Shown here: positions 8,579 to 16,343 of the stretch, in pieces
Position numbering within the stretch: position 1 is the first letter of the stretch
Layout of the letters: every line of letters starts with the position of its first letter
Source of the DNA: Acidimicrobiia bacterium
GTDB lineage: Bacteria; Actinomycetota; Acidimicrobiia; Spongiisociales; UBA4744
Length of the DNA stretch: 48,138 nucleotides
Reading direction: 5' to 3'
Assembly: GCA_029863625.1 (NCBI GenBank)
Contig: JAOTUY010000017.1
Location: forward strand, 1-48,138
Translations under genes and position numbers: made by a program
The notes under the pieces: generated by a model
What the model saw: only the letters and a program-made list of their open reading frames with translations
Told to the model about the DNA's origin: nothing
Database searches by the model: none

Positions 8579-8785
8579 ATGTTGATTCCCATCGTGTTCC
8601 AAGCCATCGAGACATCCGGATCGGCTCGCCAACGGACAGAACCCGAATCGAACGTCCTGCTCGAGGACGCGCCACTCCAACCCCTCCCGAAACGCGACCA
8701 ACCCATCACCGACAAACTCCTTGATGAGATGGGCAAGGCGCTGGCCGCCCGCCTGAACGCACTGGTCGACGCTCTCCCCAAGTAG
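8579..8785 (+). CDS. Small hypothetical protein, 68 aa
   Basis: The ATG lies ten bases after the previous stop, with GAAGG upstream. The protein has a short hydrophobic start (MLIPIVFQAI), a proline-rich middle and an amphipathic C-terminal helix (LLDEMGKALAARLNALVDAL). There is no homology I recognise. The third-position GC bias and tight spacing support a third member of this small operon, but a chance ORF is possible. Confidence 0.5.
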   Translation: MLIPIVFQAIETSGSARQRTEPESNVLLEDAPLQPLPKRDQPITDKLLDEMGKALAARLNALVDALPK

Positions 8786-8859
8786 ACCCCGAGCCCCGCG
8801 ATGGCGTCTGCGCTCGCCTAACGCGCGAGAATCCCTCCTGTAGCGCTCGAGAGGTGCCC

Positions 8860-10935
8860 ATGGCTGAACAACATCCTGGATGTCCTTACCCGCTCGGTGC
8901 CCTGGTTGAGCCTGACGGAGTCAACTTCAGCATCTACTCACGCAGCGCCGACCGGCTGGAATTGTTGCTCTACGACGACGTCGATGCCGCCCAGCCATCC
9001 CGGGCGATCCCCCTTGACCCCCGCCACCACCGGACCTATCACTACTGGCATGTCTTCCTCCCGGACCTGCGCCCGGGCCAGCTCTATGCATATCGGGCCT
9101 ACGGCCCCGCCGACCCGGCTCGTGGCCTCCACTTCGATCCAACCAAAGTGCTGCTCGACCCATACGGGCGGGCCATTGCGACTCCTTCCGACTATCGCCG
9201 GAGCGAGGCCTGCCGACCGGGACCGAACGACCGGCACGCCCTCAAGAGCGTGGTTGCCGATGTCTCGACGTACGACTGGGAAGGCGATACACACCTCCGC
9301 CGGCCATTTGCAGAGACGGTTATCTATGAAATGCATGTCGGTGGATTCACCAAGCACTCCAGCTCGGGTATCGACCACGAGAAACGGGGGACCTATGCCG
9401 GATTGATCGAGAAGATCCCCTACCTCGAAGACCTCGGCATTACCGCAGTGGAGTTGCTGCCCGTTTTCCAGTTTGATTGGCAGGACGCTCCCGCTGGGCT
9501 AACCAACTACTGGGGCTACTCCCCCGTTTCGTTCTTCGCTCCGCATTGCCGCTACAGCTCATGTCGCGATCCCCTGGCACCGCTCGATGAGTTCCGCGAC
9601 ATGGTCAAGGCGCTCCACCGGGCCGGCATCGAGGTGATCCTCGACGTTGTCTACAACCACTCCGCCGAGGGCGGTGAAGGAGGGCCGACGTTGAGCTTCC
9701 GGGGGCTCGAGAACTCCGTCTACTACATCATGGATTCCGATGGCACCAGCTATGCCAACTACGCCGGCACCGGCAACACCCTCAACGCCAACCAATCGAT
9801 CGTGCGACGTTTGATCCTGGACAGCCTCCACTACTGGGCGAACGAGATGCACGTCGATGGGTTCAGGTTCGACTTAGCTTCGATTCTGTCCCGCGATGAG
9901 GCCGGCGACCCCATCCCCAATCCGCCCGTGCTCTGGGATATCGAATCGGACCCGGCCTTGGCCGGTACCAAGCTCATCGCTGAGGCCTGGGATGCAGCCG
10001 GCCTCTACCAGGTGGGCCACTTCATCGGTGACAGCTGGAAGGAATGGAACGGTCAATTCCGCGATGACGTTCGGGCATTCGTCCGCGGTGACGAGAAGAT
10101 GGTTCCGCGGCTCGCCGACCGTCTGCTTGGTAGCCCGGACCTCTACGGCGGTGAGGGCCGCGAGGCCGAGCAAAGCATCAATTTCATCACCAGCCACGAC
10201 GGCTTCACCCTTCAGGATCTCGTCTCCTACAACACCAAGCACAACGAAGCCAACCGTGAAGACAATCGGGACGGCTCCGATTACCCCCTCTCCAACAACA
10301 ACGGCGTCGAAGGACCAACGGACGACCCTTCCATCGAGGCGATTCGCAAGCGGCAGATAAAGAACTTCCTGGCGATCGATCTCCTGTCGCTCGGCGCTCC
10401 GATGATTCTGATGGGGGACGAGGTGCGGCGCACCCAGCACGGCAACAACAACGCCTATTGCCAGGACAATGAAATCAGCTGGTTCGACTGGTCGTACGTC
10501 GAGATCCACGCCGACATCCATCGTTTCGTCAAGGAGTTGATTCGGCTCCGTTTCGTCCGGGGATCTTTCACCCGCGAGCACCACCTCTCGCTGGAAGAAC
10601 TGACCAGGCAGGCGGGCATCAAATTGCACGGAGTCAGGTTGGGAAGCCCCGACTTCCGGGATGACTCCCACAGCCTGGCTCTGTCGGCTTCCAGCTTGCC
10701 CGGTGACGTTGTGATGCACGTGGCGCTCAATGCCTACCACGACGGCCTGAACTTCGAATTGCCTGAGCTCCCGGAATGGGCTACGAGCGGGTGGCGCCGG
10801 GTCGTCGACACCTCGCTGGAATCCCCTGACGACATCACCCTTCCCCCCCAGGCTCCCCGGGTCGACGACCATAACTACCAGGTCGAAGGTCGGTCGGTAG
10901 TCGTGCTGATCGCCACAGCCCTCCCCGAGAGCTGA
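8860..10935 (+). CDS. glgX: Glycogen debranching enzyme GlgX (isoamylase-type, GH13)
   Basis: The enzyme hydrolyses alpha-1,6 branches of glycogen limit dextrin in the cytoplasm. The 691 aa show an N-terminal CBM48 domain (PLGALVEPDGVNFSIYSRSA), the GH13 barrel and a C-terminal beta domain. Catalytic residues are Asp338 in GFRFDLA (nucleophile), Glu375 in IAEAWDAAG (acid/base) and Asp447 in TSHDGFTL. The motif IYEMHVGGFT is typical of GlgX/TreX. ATG 8860 is preferred over GTG 8854 because GAGG ends five bases before it. No other glycogen gene adjoins it; a second debranching enzyme of another type lies at 31559-33640. Confidence 0.96.
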   Translation: MAEQHPGCPYPLGALVEPDGVNFSIYSRSADRLELLLYDDVDAAQPSRAIPLDPRHHRTYHYWHVFLPDLRPGQLYAYRAYGPADPARGLHFDPTKVLLDPYGRAIATPSDYRRSEACRPGPNDRHALKSVVADVSTYDWEGDTHLRRPFAETVIYEMHVGGFTKHSSSGIDHEKRGTYAGLIEKIPYLEDLGITAVELLPVFQFDWQDAPAGLTNYWGYSPVSFFAPHCRYSSCRDPLAPLDEFRDMVKALHRAGIEVILDVVYNHSAEGGEGGPTLSFRGLENSVYYIMDSDGTSYANYAGTGNTLNANQSIVRRLILDSLHYWANEMHVDGFRFDLASILSRDEAGDPIPNPPVLWDIESDPALAGTKLIAEAWDAAGLYQVGHFIGDSWKEWNGQFRDDVRAFVRGDEKMVPRLADRLLGSPDLYGGEGREAEQSINFITSHDGFTLQDLVSYNTKHNEANREDNRDGSDYPLSNNNGVEGPTDDPSIEAIRKRQIKNFLAIDLLSLGAPMILMGDEVRRTQHGNNNAYCQDNEISWFDWSYVEIHADIHRFVKELIRLRFVRGSFTREHHLSLEELTRQAGIKLHGVRLGSPDFRDDSHSLALSASSLPGDVVMHVALNAYHDGLNFELPELPEWATSGWRRVVDTSLESPDDITLPPQAPRVDDHNYQVEGRSVVVLIATALPES

Positions 10936-10954
10936 TGAGCCAACCCGATCCGGC

Positions 10955-12136
10955 CTACTCTTGGGGTTGCGCCTCGCGCACCAAACTGACCAGCAAGACC
11001 AGCGCTATGACATTGGCTGCTGCTGCGACCAGCGTGTTGGCAGTCAGGCCGGACTGCTCGTAGAGGAACGGCCCAATCGACGCACCGGCTGCCCGCCCCA
11101 GTCCCATCCCGACGGTGAGAAGCGCCAGAAACCGGGTACGAGCCAGCGGACGCACTTCTGAAGCAAGAGGAAACGTGGAGACGATCGTGAATTCGAAACC
11201 GGCCAGAGCCAGCGCCATGGTCGCCATACCGGCCGCGAAGTTGGCATTGGTGGCGGCCAACAGCAGGTATGCCAAAGCCGAGATCACTAAGCCGATCGCC
11301 ACCGACCGTCGCTTGCCGATCCGGTCGGTCCATACCAGCGTCGATCCCTCACCTACCAGCTCGGACACGGCGAGAAGAACACCCGCGGCCCCCAGTGCCA
11401 GCAAAGACAGCCCGAAGCCATCTTCGAGCCAGGCTCCGAACACAACGAACATTATCTCGGAAGCCCCCGAGTAGAGCGCGACGGTAACCAGCAGAGTCAG
11501 CGCGCTGCGATCCAACGCCAGTCTCGGTCGGGCGCCCTCAGCGGACCCGGAGTCCGGTTCGATAACCCACCGCATCGCCAGGAGAGCAAGAACACTCAGC
11601 ACCGCCACCGCCCAGAAGGGAGCGGTCCACCCGAAACGGGCAATGAGCCAACCCGCCGCCGGCGCTCCGACCAGCAGTGAACCGGCCCAGGTGAGCTCGA
11701 TAACACCCAGGTAGCGAGCGCGCACCGGATACGGCGTGCGATCGGAGAGATAGGCCTGGGCCGCCACGTCAAAGGTCGGTTTACCGAGACCCAGCAACAC
11801 GAACCCGACGAGAGCACCCGCGAATACACCCGTGGCGGCCGTGACGACCGCCCCCGTTGCGAACATCGCCAGGCCGGCGACGATCAGGCGGTGCCGGCGT
11901 TCGCCGCGTCCGATGATTCGGACCGCCGCCGGAGTGGCCAACCCGGTGATCCATCGAGCCGAGACAAGCAAACCGGCCTGAGTGAGTGGAATACCAAGAC
12001 CTCGAGCGATCACCGGCAGAAAGGGGTAGATGAAGCGATAGCCCGTATTCAGCACGAGCCGCGCTGAGACAAGGAAGGTGAGCGCTCCCGTCAAAGACGT
12101 ACGGTTCTTGTTCGGCATCGATTCGCGGTTATTCAT
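10955..12136 (-). CDS. MFS transporter
   Basis: A 393-aa major-facilitator permease with about 12 hydrophobic segments. The loop motif between helices 2 and 3 is loosely present (RIIGRGERRHR), and YLSDRTPYPVRARYLG lies near helix 5. Substrate unknown; the short loops resemble small drug/sugar-efflux-type carriers. I place the start at ATG 12134-12136, preceded by GAGGG, rather than at the upstream ATG 12187. The gene is convergent with glgX and divergent from the zinc-ribbon membrane protein, sharing an AT-rich intergenic region with operator-like repeats that may control both. Confidence 0.88.
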   Translation of the reverse strand: MNNRESMPNKNRTSLTGALTFLVSARLVLNTGYRFIYPFLPVIARGLGIPLTQAGLLVSARWITGLATPAAVRIIGRGERRHRLIVAGLAMFATGAVVTAATGVFAGALVGFVLLGLGKPTFDVAAQAYLSDRTPYPVRARYLGVIELTWAGSLLVGAPAAGWLIARFGWTAPFWAVAVLSVLALLAMRWVIEPDSGSAEGARPRLALDRSALTLLVTVALYSGASEIMFVVFGAWLEDGFGLSLLALGAAGVLLAVSELVGEGSTLVWTDRIGKRRSVAIGLVISALAYLLLAATNANFAAGMATMALALAGFEFTIVSTFPLASEVRPLARTRFLALLTVGMGLGRAAGASIGPFLYEQSGLTANTLVAAAANVIALVLLVSLVREAQPQE

Positions 12137-12258
12137 GGATGTATGCCCTCGCCGGTGCAGTCTGGCATCAGGACCCGGGCGCTGCATAGCCAGAAGGCCA
12201 TGAGAGCGTTCGAGCCGATCGTGAACTAGTGAAAGAAATGACTAGACGATTGAGAGTG

Positions 12259-12294
12259 ACTAAAAGTAGTGATACGACTACTAAAAGTGGTGAT
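12259..12294. promoter_or_regulatory. Two direct repeats 21 bp apart, probable operator
   Basis: ACTAAAAGTAGTGAT (12259-12273) and ACTAAAAGTGGTGAT (12280-12294) differ by one base and start exactly 21 bp apart, two helical turns. Each has an ACT-AAA-AGT dyad core. The second copy ends immediately before the -10 box of the gene at 12307, so a bound protein would block it. Similar ACTAG motifs lie at 12225 and 12241. The tract is markedly AT-rich against its surroundings. Confidence 0.55.
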
Positions 12295-12300
12295 TAGAAT
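12295..12300 (+). promoter_or_regulatory. -10 box of a leaderless gene
   Basis: TAGAAT ends six bases before the ATG at 12307, the spacing of leaderless actinobacterial promoters. There is no Shine-Dalgarno sequence between them. Confidence 0.5.
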
Positions 12301-12306
12301 GAGCCT

Positions 12307-12924
12307 ATGAATCGACCCGGTCCTGAGCGATGTAAGGGTTGTCATGCACCTGCCGTGGTGCGCATGCAGGGCGTTTCCCTTTGTGCACGATGCGGGCTCG
12401 ATCGATCATCAAGTGGGGCGAACCGCAGGAACCGAAGGGCCGCGCTCATCGGGTTCCTCTCCTCCGGATTCCTTGCCAAGATGGTGCTCGGCGCAGTCGC
12501 CGTGGCGGCCATCGGTGGTGTTGCAGCGAACATGCCCCATGAAGCTCCTGAGTCTGCGCCCGCAATCCAAACGGAAACGCCATTGATGACGACGGAGACT
12601 GGCGTTCCGGTGGCCGGTCAGGTGCAAACGGCCGACGCAATCGTTGAGCGTGCCTACGAGTACGCCGAAGCCGTGCAGACCTGGGGCGAGTGCGTTTCTG
12701 CCGCGGCCCGTGATCACTCGGGCGAAGCTCTTGACCCCAAGGAAGTATGCGGCGATACGCCGGAGCCGGCCGATCACGGTCTTGAAATCCGGTCGCTCCC
12801 CGGCAAGAGCAGCATGACCCCCGGCAAGACCGGCGCCACACCCGGCCAAAGCGGCGCCACACCCGGCCAAAGCGGCGCCACACCAGGCCAAAGCGGCGCC
12901 ACACCAGGCCAAAGCGGCGAGTAG
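12307..12924 (+). CDS. Membrane-anchored zinc-ribbon protein with C-terminal TPGQSGA repeats
   Basis: Three parts are visible in 205 aa. The N terminus has two CxxC pairs (CKGCHAPAVV, LCARCGLD), a small cytoplasmic zinc ribbon. One transmembrane helix follows at about residues 53-77 (FLAKMVLGAVAVAAIGGVAA). The remaining outside part has two cysteines and ends in five 7-residue repeats, TPGKTGA then four TPGQSGA/E. This tail is low in complexity, flexible and possibly wall-spanning. The gene is probably leaderless. The cytoplasmic ribbon plus external domain suggests a small sensor or anchor, but no family is recognised. Confidence 0.75.
   Translation: MNRPGPERCKGCHAPAVVRMQGVSLCARCGLDRSSSGANRRNRRAALIGFLSSGFLAKMVLGAVAVAAIGGVAANMPHEAPESAPAIQTETPLMTTETGVPVAGQVQTADAIVERAYEYAEAVQTWGECVSAAARDHSGEALDPKEVCGDTPEPADHGLEIRSLPGKSSMTPGKTGATPGQSGATPGQSGATPGQSGATPGQSGE
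12817..12921 (+). repeat. Five tandem 21-bp repeats coding TPGQSGA
   Basis: Units begin at 12817, 12838, 12859, 12880 and 12901. The last four are nearly identical at the DNA level (ACACCCGGCCAAAGCGGCGC, one silent C/A change), whereas the first is diverged. This indicates recent in-frame duplication at the 3' end of the gene; the repeat runs up to the stop codon. Confidence 0.9.
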
Positions 12925-13032
12925 CCGGCCCGGAACGACGGGCCCCCTGCGGACGGTCCATCATCTGCCACCCTTGCCCCGCCTCCACCGCCGCAGACGG
13001 GCGTAGGATCAGCCTCCGAAAGGAGGCAACCC

Positions 13033-13602
13033 ATGAAGTCACCCAAACGCCGCCGCCGAAGCACCAGACTTGTTCTGGTCCTGGGTGTTATGGCGTCCGT
13101 GCTGATGCTCCCGGCCACCGCAATGGCCGGGATCGACGGAGGATGCACAGGATCCGTCGTCATCGAGGGCACCACGTACGGACCCAACAACGACACCGTA
13201 GGCAATCCGATTGTGGTGCCGATCGAGAAGGACGGAGTTGTTGCCATATGGGAGGGCAAGGTTCCCTTCGACAACGAGAACAACCAGGGAGAACTCGGCA
13301 TCGTCGTCGGACCCTTCACCATCAATATCGCCACATGGGGCGACGCCAATACGGCCAACAAGCAGGGAAACTCCGGTTCCTACAGCATCGAGGAATTCAA
13401 GGACTTGTTCCCCGTTCCGGAGTCGCTCATCCCGAGAGGCGTCTACCAGTTGAGTGGTGAGCACTCGGCCGACGGCGGCCGGTGCACCGGCACCGTCATG
13501 GTGAAGCTGGAGGGTTCCGGAAGCATCGGCATCGCAACGGTGGTTGGGGCAGCAATCACGTTCGTCACCATGCTGGGCGCAGGATTGAGGAGGAAGTCAT
13601 GA
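13033..13602 (+). CDS. Secreted, C-terminally anchored protein, 189 aa
   Basis: A strong ribosome binding site (GAAAGGAGGCAACCC) precedes the ATG. A basic start and hydrophobic core ending in ATAMAG form a signal peptide (about residues 1-33). The mature part is a beta-rich domain with two cysteines (GGCTGSV, GRCTGTV), and a C-terminal hydrophobic helix (IGIATVVGAAITFVTMLGAG) ends in RRKS. The layout resembles a cell-surface protein held by a C-terminal anchor. No LPxTG is present. The next gene overlaps by four bases, so the two products probably act together. Confidence 0.75.
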   Translation: MKSPKRRRRSTRLVLVLGVMASVLMLPATAMAGIDGGCTGSVVIEGTTYGPNNDTVGNPIVVPIEKDGVVAIWEGKVPFDNENNQGELGIVVGPFTINIATWGDANTANKQGNSGSYSIEEFKDLFPVPESLIPRGVYQLSGEHSADGGRCTGTVMVKLEGSGSIGIATVVGAAITFVTMLGAGLRRKS

Positions 13603-13781
13603 AAGGTCGTCCGGTCCTCGGGTTCATCTCTGGTTTGCTCTTTGGCCTCTTCCTGGCGCTCGCCCTCCAGCAATTCGGCATCATGCCGCTGACGACGTTG
13701 AGCCTGATCGGGCTTCCCATTGTTGGGATAGCCCTCGGTCTCGGGTTGGCAGCCTGGGCGCCGTTCGGGAACAAGACCTGA
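13599..13781 (+). CDS. Small membrane protein, 60 aa, two helices
   Basis: The ATG overlaps the TGA of the previous gene (ATGA) and follows GAGGAGGAAG within that gene, so translation is coupled. The product is almost entirely hydrophobic, with two transmembrane helices (VLGFISGLLFGLFLALAL, and LIGLPIVGIALGLGLAAW) around a short loop, and a positively charged first turn. It is likely a partner of the anchored surface protein; no family is recognised. Confidence 0.7.
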   Translation: MKGRPVLGFISGLLFGLFLALALQQFGIMPLTTLSLIGLPIVGIALGLGLAAWAPFGNKT

Positions 13782-13857
13782 TTGGCTGCGCGGATTTCGG
13801 ACCCGTACCAGGTCGTAGACTCGGCTGGTCGAGCAGGCGAGGTGCCCCGTACAACTC

Positions 13858-14898
13858 CTGAATCTTTTCGACTATGAAGCTGCCGCGGCCGGCCAGATGG
13901 AGCCGGCACTCTTCGAGTACTACGCCGGTGGATCCGCCGACAACCTGACTCTCAGGGACAACCGGACCGCCTTCGAGCGGCTGCGACTCAATCCGCGGGT
14001 TCTGGTCGACGTATCCGCGGTTGATCCTTCGGTTGAGGTGCTGGGTCACCGCGAATCGATGCCGGTGATGGTCGCCCCGACCGCCATGGCCCGACTTGCC
14101 CACCCCGATGGCGAGCTGGCAATCGCCCGGGCTGCGGCCCGGGCGGGTGTCACTCAAGTCCTGAGCAGTCTTTCCACCTACTCGATCGAAGAAGTCGCCG
14201 GGGCCGGCGCCAACACCTGGTTCCAGCTGTATGTTTTCAAAGACCGCGCTATCAGCGAACACCTCGTTCGCCGGGTCGAAGCCGCCGGGTACCGGGCCTT
14301 GGTGCTCACGGTCGACCTTCCCGTCCCGGGGCTCCGGGAAAACCTGACCCGGTCTGGTTTCGATCCCTCCGACCTCACGATGAGCAACTTCACCGAGGTC
14401 ATGAAGGGCCACCAAGAGGGCGGGTTCTTCACTTATATTCACGACAACTTCGACGGCTCCCTCACCTGGGACGACGTCGAGTGGCTCCACTCGATCACGG
14501 ATCTACCGATGGTGGTCAAGGGCGTCCTGCGAGCCGACGATGCAGTGCGCGCCGTTGAAGCGGGGGTCGCCGGGGTCCTGGTCTCCAACCATGGGGGACG
14601 ACAGCTCGACACCGCCATCGCCGGTATCGATGCCCTCCCCGCCATCGCCGCGGCGGTCGACGGCCGAGCCGCAGTGTTCGTCGATGGTGGTATCCGGCGC
14701 GGCACCGATGTCGTCAAAGCCCTCGCGTTGGGCGCCCGGGCAGTGCTGGTTGGCCGGCCCCTGTTGTGGGGCCTGGCTGTCGGCGGCGAATCGGGAGCCG
14801 CCGACGTGCTGGCCATGCTGCGCGCCGAGGTCGAAAATGCCATGGCCCTGTGTGGAGTGCCGTCGGTAACTGATCTTCCCCCCGACCTGGTGACCTAA
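13858..14898 (+). CDS. FMN-dependent alpha-hydroxy acid oxidase (lactate-oxidase-like), 5' end disturbed
   Basis: The protein oxidises an L-alpha-hydroxy acid such as lactate or glycolate. FMN-barrel motifs are present: YYAGGSADNLTLRDN at the N terminus, VAPTAMARLAHPDGE, the catalytic His with SNHGGRQLDTA, and VDGGIRRGTDV for FMN phosphate. The usual N terminus (NLFDYEA...) is encoded before the first ATG (13897) and begins at CTG 13858, with no normal start in frame. The GTG at 13842 would fit if one C of the CCCC run at 13845-13848 were removed, giving an N terminus VPVQLLNLFDYE. I therefore suspect a one-base insertion in this sequence. Confidence 0.88.
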   Translation: MNLFDYEAAAAGQMEPALFEYYAGGSADNLTLRDNRTAFERLRLNPRVLVDVSAVDPSVEVLGHRESMPVMVAPTAMARLAHPDGELAIARAAARAGVTQVLSSLSTYSIEEVAGAGANTWFQLYVFKDRAISEHLVRRVEAAGYRALVLTVDLPVPGLRENLTRSGFDPSDLTMSNFTEVMKGHQEGGFFTYIHDNFDGSLTWDDVEWLHSITDLPMVVKGVLRADDAVRAVEAGVAGVLVSNHGGRQLDTAIAGIDALPAIAAAVDGRAAVFVDGGIRRGTDVVKALALGARAVLVGRPLLWGLAVGGESGAADVLAMLRAEVENAMALCGVPSVTDLPPDLVT

Positions 14899-14989
14899 TA
14901 CCGTTCCGGCGTGACTTCCCTGCGCTATCGGCCGGTTTCTCACGCAAGAACGGATAGCCTCGCCGTGCTGACCGAATGGTCCCTTGGTC

Positions 14990-15020
14990 AGCAAGACCCG
15001 GGATGAACCCGGGTCTTGCT
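14990..15020. terminator. Perfect 13-bp hairpin after the hydroxy-acid oxidase gene
   Basis: AGCAAGACCCGGG (14990-15002) and its exact complement (15008-15020) flank a 5-base loop, ATGAA. It lies 90 bases after the stop codon. There is no T-run, as is usual in this kind of genome. It is the best terminator candidate in the window with the one at 28707. Confidence 0.7.
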
Positions 15021-15192
15021 GCGCCCCCCAAGGCCCCACCTTCCTCAGAAAGAGGCTCTCCGTCCAGCGGTGAGTGACCCTGCCGCCTGGGCAATGGATT
15101 CACGCTACAACCACTCCGAGTAGTCGCATAGACACAAACCCAACGCCGGCACGCGGACTAGTCCTGCGGACGGAGGGACCATGGTAACCAAC

Positions 15193-15228
15193 CGCGATGA
15201 AAGCCCCGGAAAGGGGGCTCTCATCGCG
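15193..15228. other. Long hairpin of unknown role
   Basis: CGCGATGA (15193-15200) pairs with TCATCGCG (15221-15228), and, after one mismatch, AGCCCC (15202-15207) pairs with GGGGCT (15214-15219). This gives a 14-bp stem with a purine-rich loop. It could be part of a small RNA or of a 5' regulatory element. Confidence 0.5.
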
Positions 15229-15368
15229 TCGCCCTCGTGGTTGTGTGGGTGCATCCCCTGCTCGAGAGGGAACCCGCCACCAGGCGACTAGGACCAAGGC
15301 TCACGAGCATAGCGCCGAACTATCTCGGATGTTTCGGATTGCCTCAACCCGGCGACCGGGGCCACCGG

Positions 15369-15374
15369 TACGCT
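15369..15374 (+). promoter_or_regulatory. -10 box of a leaderless gene
   Basis: TACGCT ends six bases before ATG 15381, and no Shine-Dalgarno sequence is present. I saw no matching -35 box. Confidence 0.4.
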
Positions 15375-15380
15375 TGACGT

Positions 15381-16343
15381 ATGAGGTCGGGACCGACCGG
15401 GAAAGTGAGTCCGGTACTCACCGAACATGAGCCGGCCTATCTGACGGTGCAACGGAGCGGCGGCCTTGATGCCACAGTCAGTCGGGCGATGACGGAACTG
15501 CAAAACTGCCGGGCGTGCCCCCGCGACTGTGGTGTCGATCGATCCGGCCAGGATCCGACCCTGTGCCGGATTGGACGGTACGTCCGCGTGGCGGCCGCCT
15601 TTCCCCACTTCGGAGAGGAAGACTGCCTCCGCGGGACGCGCGGTTCGGGAACCATCTTCTTCTCCTCATGCAATCTGCGCTGCGTGTTCTGTCAGAACTG
15701 GGACATCTCGTCCGCCCCGACCGGTCGGGAGCTCGACGCATTCGGGCTGGCAGACCTGATGCTCGCCCTTCAGGAAGCCGGATGTCACAACATCAACCTG
15801 GTGACGCCCGAGCACGTCGCTCCACATATCGTCGAAGCTTTGGCGGTAGCCATCCCGGACGGACTCCGCATCCCGCTGGTGTACAACACCAGCGCCTACG
15901 ACGGCCTCACCTCGCTTCGCTTGATGGATGGTTTGGTCGACATCTTCATGCCCGATTTCAAGTTCTGGGCTCCGGAAACCTCCCGCCGTCTGGCGCGAGC
16001 ACGCGAATATCCACAGGTGGCTCGGGCGGCAATCGCCGAGATGCACCGCCAGGTCGGCGATCTGCAGCTCGGCCCGGATGGGGTAGCCCGGCGCGGGTTG
16101 CTGGTAAGACACCTGGTGATGCCGGGCCAAGGGGAGGAGACGGCCGCCATCCTCCAATGGCTGGCGGAAGAGATCTCCCCGAACACCTACGTCAACATCA
16201 TGGACCAATACCGGCCCGATCATCGGGTATCCGGCCACCCCCGTTACGTGGATATCGATCGCCGCGTATCCCGAGACGAGGTCGATGCAGCATTCGTGGC
16301 TGCCCGGCGGGCGGGACTGTGGCGACTGGACCGGCGGCCATGA
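15381..16343 (+). CDS. Radical SAM protein (PflA-like, COG1313 type)
   Basis: The 4Fe-4S/SAM motif CNLRCVFC gives Cys97, Cys101 and Cys104. Upstream cysteines (CRACPRDCGVD, LCRIG) form the N-terminal cluster typical of this uncharacterised branch of PflA-related proteins. FMPDFKFW and NIMDQYRPDHRV are family signatures. The motif FCQNWDIS also occurs in the next gene, showing common descent. Its TGA overlaps the next ATG, so the two are co-translated. The substrate is unknown; the context links it to the AmmeMemoRadiSam system. Confidence 0.88.
   Translation: MRSGPTGKVSPVLTEHEPAYLTVQRSGGLDATVSRAMTELQNCRACPRDCGVDRSGQDPTLCRIGRYVRVAAAFPHFGEEDCLRGTRGSGTIFFSSCNLRCVFCQNWDISSAPTGRELDAFGLADLMLALQEAGCHNINLVTPEHVAPHIVEALAVAIPDGLRIPLVYNTSAYDGLTSLRLMDGLVDIFMPDFKFWAPETSRRLARAREYPQVARAAIAEMHRQVGDLQLGPDGVARRGLLVRHLVMPGQGEETAAILQWLAEEISPNTYVNIMDQYRPDHRVSGHPRYVDIDRRVSRDEVDAAFVAARRAGLWRLDRRP

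Larger units (their letters stand above)
14899..15380. other. Structured intergenic region
   Basis: This 480-base gap has no convincing gene. It contains two strong hairpins (14990-15020 and 15193-15228) and a small one (CCTC-AGAAA-GAGG near 15044). I could not match it to RNase P RNA, tmRNA, SRP RNA, a T-box or a common riboswitch by eye. It ends at the leaderless promoter of the first radical SAM gene. Confidence 0.5.

Noticed and set aside
14899..15380. Known riboswitch, T-box, tmRNA or RNase P RNA
   Set aside because: I looked for their conserved cores (T-box GGUGG..ACCGCG, RNase P GAGGAAAGUC, the tmRNA tag) and found none; only unassigned hairpins remain.
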